Below are positions 7,441-9,594 of a DNA stretch of 9,594 nucleotides, one piece after another. The stretch covers positions 1 through 9,594 of the forward strand of contig JAGWZS010000055.1 in NCBI GenBank assembly GCA_018971905.1, written 5' to 3'. Every line of letters starts with the position of its first letter. Positions within the stretch are counted from its first letter, which is position 1. This DNA comes from Rhodospirillales bacterium. Its GTDB lineage: Bacteria; Pseudomonadota; Alphaproteobacteria; Acetobacterales; Acetobacteraceae. The notes under the pieces are model-generated. The model saw only the letters and a list, made by a program, of their open reading frames with translations. It was not told where the DNA came from and ran no database searches. Both the position numbers and the translations under genes were made by a program.

Positions 7441-8070
7441 ATAATCAAAGAAGTTCGCGCGTGTTGACGTTCTCGCGATGAAGGCGCGCAAATGCGGGTG
7501 CTGCCACCCCTCAGGCCCGATAATCGCGTTGATTGGTGCAAAAAACTCATGCGCGTGCGGAATCTGGCTCGCCGAGAAGGCAGCATAATGGCGTGGCGGT
7601 AGTGCATACATCACTCGTATGTCCCGTACCGGCAGAACCAGCGGCGCAATCGGCGCACGGCGCAGCAGGCCGGTGTAGCGCCAGCGCGGCATTGGATTTG
7701 TCCGCGAAACCGGCTGCACCAGCCATTCCGCTGAGCATACAGCCAGCATCGAATGCATCGACGGCGCAAAGCGTGAACGCTTATCCAGCAGGTTTTGGTA
7801 AGACCCGCAGGCTTCAAGGGCAAAAATATCCACAAACGGATCTGCCGCGGTGCCGCCAAAGCAAAACCATAGCCCATCCGGGTTGGTCCGCAGGCGGTTG
7901 GAACCAGGCAGCTTCAAATAGGGCTGGTCGGGGTCTTCTGGTGTGCCAGGGCGTGCACGAATCCACGCACCAGACGCGCCCATGTCATGGTCCGCAAGGC
8001 CCGGTGGATGCTGTGGCCAGGTACGCAGCTTCTGGCGAACAAGCGCATCCATCGAGGTGAAGCCAGCCAT
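7420..8070 (-). CDS. Conserved-looking hypothetical protein (216 aa), family not recognised
   Basis: I do not recognise this protein. It is probably a real gene: GGGAG sits 7 nt upstream of the ATG at 8070, the frame ends 17 bp from the convergent Rrf2 stop, and an AT-rich region lies upstream. It is rich in Trp, Pro, Arg and His. Visible stretches are PDGLWFCFGGTAADPFVDIF (64-83), EACGSYQNLLDKRSRFAP (86-103), SAEWLVQP (113-120) and a His-rich part HYAAFSASQIPHAHEFFAP (161-179). Four Cys occur, at 70, 88, 112 and none paired in a CxxC. There is no signal peptide, no membrane segment and no helix-turn-helix that I can see, so a soluble cytosolic protein is likely. Codon use resembles its neighbours. 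A low-GC upstream region and lone leftward orientation could reflect acquisition, but this is weak. Confidence 0.7.
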   Translation of the reverse strand: MAGFTSMDALVRQKLRTWPQHPPGLADHDMGASGAWIRARPGTPEDPDQPYLKLPGSNRLRTNPDGLWFCFGGTAADPFVDIFALEACGSYQNLLDKRSRFAPSMHSMLAVCSAEWLVQPVSRTNPMPRWRYTGLLRRAPIAPLVLPVRDIRVMYALPPRHYAAFSASQIPHAHEFFAPINAIIGPEGWQHPHLRAFIARTSTRANFFDYPGVSAA

Positions 8071-8086
8071 ATGTTTACTCCCGAAT

Positions 8087-8116
8087 ACAGTAACTCAACT
8101 TTAAGTAGAATACTGT
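8087..8116. repeat. Inverted repeat ACAGTA / TACTGT upstream of the hypothetical gene
   Basis: ACAGTA (8087-8092) and TACTGT (8111-8116) are perfect inverted copies with an 18-bp spacer; a small palindrome ACTTTAAGT (8098-8106) lies near the centre. The element spans about 17-46 bp upstream of the leftward ATG, where an operator could sit. The arms are short, so chance is possible. Confidence 0.35.
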
Positions 8117-8243
8117 CCAAAAGCGACTCGGATGCAAGATATATTTTATCTAGTTTTTAATTTTCTTTCCATCTTCAAGCTGGTGGCTGTAGCTCAAAAT
8201 CCCCGTAAGCTTCTGAAACATAAACTTGCAGTTTGCAGCCTTG

Positions 8244-8280
8244 CCGGGTAGAGCTGGTTTTCCGTAATGTTATCCGGGTA
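8244..8280 (+). repeat. Direct repeat CCGGGTA, two copies 30 bp apart
   Basis: CCGGGTA occurs at 8244-8250 and 8274-8280, exactly 30 bp (about three helical turns) apart. The second copy falls in the loop of the inverted repeat at 8260-8304. Confidence 0.4.
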
Positions 8281-8304
8281 CTAAAATTACAAAGCATTAC
8301 GGAA
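8260..8304. repeat. 10-bp perfect inverted repeat in the efflux-gene upstream region
   Basis: TTCCGTAATG (8260-8269) is perfectly complementary to CATTACGGAA (8295-8304), spacer 25 bp; a T-G and a T-A pair could extend the stem inward. AATGTTA occurs at 8266-8272 and again at 8303-8309, so each arm also overlaps a direct repeat. It lies about 200 bp before the efflux start. It may be an operator pair, an RNA hairpin or a remnant; the sequence does not decide. Confidence 0.55.
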
Positions 8305-8467
8305 TGTTAACCCCATTAAATCCCCCGCACGATGGCGGGTTGCGTGGTTTGCGCATGGCTGAACGCCGCCCGCGTGTACAAAATAAGCTGGACTTATAGG
8401 GCACGCGGACCATTTCTGCTCCACTTGGCACGCTTGCCTTGGTGGCACGGCCCATGGTTTTGTTAAG

Positions 8468-8484
8468 CCTTCGCCACCTGAAGG
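8468..8484 (+). other. Small leader hairpin before the efflux gene
   Basis: CCTTC (8468-8472) can pair with GAAGG (8480-8484) around a 7-nt loop, ending 7 nt before the likely ribosome binding site. Short stem; a regulatory role is speculative. Confidence 0.25.
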
Positions 8485-8491
8485 GCGGAAC

Positions 8492-8496
8492 GGGAG
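8492..8496 (+). promoter_or_regulatory. Likely ribosome binding site of the efflux lipoprotein gene
   Basis: GGGAG lies 10 nt before the GTG at 8507 and only 1 nt before the in-frame TTG at 8498, which makes the TTG unlikely to use it. No in-frame ATG precedes the signal peptide. Confidence 0.5.
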
Positions 8497-8506
8497 ATTG
8501 AAGAAC

Positions 8507-9594
8507 GTGATATCCATTCGCTTGCGCCGCAGCCTGGCAGGCTCTGCATTTTCGCTTGGGCTGGCCGCGGCGCTTTCGGGCTGTATGCTGGGCCCCAATT
8601 TTCAGCCTCCCCGCACCGCCACCCCCAGCGCCTACTTGAACGATTCCCCCGGTAGCGCGGTTTTCGTCACCTCCGGCGCGGTTAACCCGCAATGGTGGAA
8701 CAGCTTCAACGACCCGCTGCTGACGCAGCTGGAAACCATGGCCGTGCAGCAGAATTTGGACCTGCAGATCGCCACCCAGCGCCTGCTGGAGGCCGAGGCC
8801 CAGGCCCAGATGGAAGGTGCCAGCCTTTACCCCAACCTGGGTGCCAACGCCTCCTACTCTCGCAGCAAAGTGAGTGACAACAGCCCCACCGGCATGTTCG
8901 GCGCTGCTTTCCCGGCCGTCACCCAGCCCTATAATCTTTACCAGTACGGCCTGCAGACGATGTTCGACCTCGACCTCTGGGGTAAGAACCGTCGCGCCGT
9001 GGAGGCTGCCGTGGCCAATGCCCGCGCGTCCGATGAAGCCCGCCGCGCAGCGCTGCTGAATGTTCAGGCCAGTGTGGCCAGCAACTACATCCAGCTTCGC
9101 GGCACCGAGGCCGTGCTGGCCATCACCCAGAAAAACCTGCAATCAGCCAACCAGCTTGTGCAGCTCACGGTCGAGCGTCAGCAGGCGGGCCTCACCACCC
9201 AGCTTGATGTCGCCAACGCCCGCGCCACCGCCGCGCAGATCGCCTCGCAAATTCCCACCCTCATCGCCCAGCGGGACGGGCTGATCAACCAGATCGGCCT
9301 TCTCCTCGGCCAAACGCCGGACGGTTTGCCACAGGAGCTCGTCACCCCGTCTCCCGTGCCGCTTACCCCGCCCAGCGTACCGGTGGGCCTGCCGTCCGGC
9401 CTGCTCACCCGTCGGCCAGATCTGCGCGAGGCGCTGGACAAGCTGCACGCCGCCACCGCCCAGATTGGTGTCGCCAAAGCTGCCTTCTTCCCGGATGTGG
9501 CGCTCACCGCCTCCGCCTCGCTGGAGGGGATGCAGCTCAACGCCATGGATAGCTGGAAATCCATCACCTACGGCTTCGGCCCCACCATCACCCT
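8507..9594 (+). CDS. NodT-family outer-membrane efflux lipoprotein, 3'-truncated by the window
   Basis: Outer-membrane channel subunit of a tripartite (RND-type) efflux pump; 362 complete codons are visible, the family being about 470-500. The signal peptide has a basic start (IRLRRS), hydrophobic core and lipobox LSGC with Cys26 as the lipid anchor, followed by LGPNFQPP, very typical of NodT/OprM-like proteins. Then come WWNSFNDPLLTQLE (63-76), FDLDLWGKNRRAVEAA (153-168) and the first long helical repeat; the second OEP repeat begins around GLPSGLLTRRPDLREA (294-309) and AFFPDVALTAS (326-336). Trimers of such proteins form the barrel and periplasmic tunnel that meets the adaptor. The exported substrate cannot be read. 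The start is non-ATG: GTG at 8507 is preferred for Shine-Dalgarno spacing; TTG at 8498 (giving MKNVIS...) is possible and adds a lysine. Adaptor and RND genes are not upstream and would be expected beyond the right edge. Confidence 0.93.
   Translation, partial: MISIRLRRSLAGSAFSLGLAAALSGCMLGPNFQPPRTATPSAYLNDSPGSAVFVTSGAVNPQWWNSFNDPLLTQLETMAVQQNLDLQIATQRLLEAEAQAQMEGASLYPNLGANASYSRSKVSDNSPTGMFGAAFPAVTQPYNLYQYGLQTMFDLDLWGKNRRAVEAAVANARASDEARRAALLNVQASVASNYIQLRGTEAVLAITQKNLQSANQLVQLTVERQQAGLTTQLDVANARATAAQIASQIPTLIAQRDGLINQIGLLLGQTPDGLPQELVTPSPVPLTPPSVPVGLPSGLLTRRPDLREALDKLHAATAQIGVAKAAFFPDVALTASASLEGMQLNAMDSWKSITYGFGPTIT

Larger units (their letters stand above)
8071..8506. other. 436-bp intergenic region between divergent genes
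   Basis: No gene is supported here. The left part (8071-8165) is AT-rich and must contain the promoter of the leftward hypothetical gene; an inverted repeat sits 17 bp before its ATG. The middle (8240-8310) holds a 10-bp perfect inverted repeat and short direct repeats. The right part (8320-8506) returns to GC-rich sequence, has a 44-codon open frame at 8332-8466 without a ribosome binding site, and ends in the leader of the efflux gene. No tRNA or insertion-sequence ends are seen. Confidence 0.6.

Noticed and set aside
8137..8160. AT-only hairpin AGATA/TATCT followed by a T-rich stretch, looking like a terminator
   Set aside because: The stem is weak and no rightward gene ends nearby that would need it; the region more likely serves the leftward promoter.
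8324..8339. CCCGC/GCGGG stem
   Set aside because: Only 5 bp, no T-run after it, and such stems are common by chance in GC-rich DNA.
8332..8466. 44-codon rightward frame in the intergenic region
   Set aside because: No Shine-Dalgarno precedes the ATG, and the Trp/Arg-rich translation has no signal peptide or domain; it could only be revived by conservation in relatives.
8297..9142. 281-codon leftward open frame opposite the efflux gene
   Set aside because: The opposite strand encodes a clear NodT-type protein; the long antisense frame is a by-product of GC-rich codon use, and its translation resembles no family.
1..9594. Mobile element, CRISPR, defence or phage system
   Set aside because: No transposase, integrase, array of repeats, nuclease or phage structural motif was seen on either strand.

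Overview
The window is GC-rich, with mostly G- or C-ending codons, and carries Gram-negative envelope genes: two lipoproteins, one of them an outer-membrane efflux channel. Gene content and protein style (transglutaminase/DUF2126 protein, tandem-domain glycosyltransferase, cysteine-bearing Rrf2 regulator) suggest an alphaproteobacterium, plausibly Acetobacteraceae. That placement is inferred from recognised families only; no rRNA or other marker gene is present.

Layout, left to right. (1) Rightward: the 3' part of a large transglutaminase-like/DUF2126 protein, its 5' end outside the window. Its stop overlaps the start of a 69-residue coiled-coil protein. (2) Leftward, convergent with that pair: a 706-residue protein made of two glycosyltransferase (GT-B) halves, followed by a 53-residue lipoprotein. 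(3) Rightward, divergent from the glycosyltransferase across 72 bp: a 523-residue FAD-dependent dehydrogenase-like protein, then an Rrf2-family regulator with four clustered cysteines. (4) Leftward, convergent with the regulator: a 216-residue protein I do not recognise. (5) A 436-bp non-coding stretch containing several inverted and direct repeats. (6) Rightward: a NodT-type outer-membrane efflux lipoprotein, cut by the right end of the window; its inner-membrane partners may lie downstream.

No single pathway links these genes; this reads as a chromosomal housekeeping and envelope neighbourhood, not a mobile or defence island. I found no tRNA, rRNA, CRISPR array, insertion sequence or phage gene. 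The points most worth a second look are the coiled-coil protein coupled to the DUF2126 gene, the degenerate second half of the glycosyltransferase, the Rrf2 cysteine pattern, the unrecognised 216-residue protein, and the repeat-bearing intergenic region before the efflux gene. I do not see convincing evidence of an entirely new multi-gene system.
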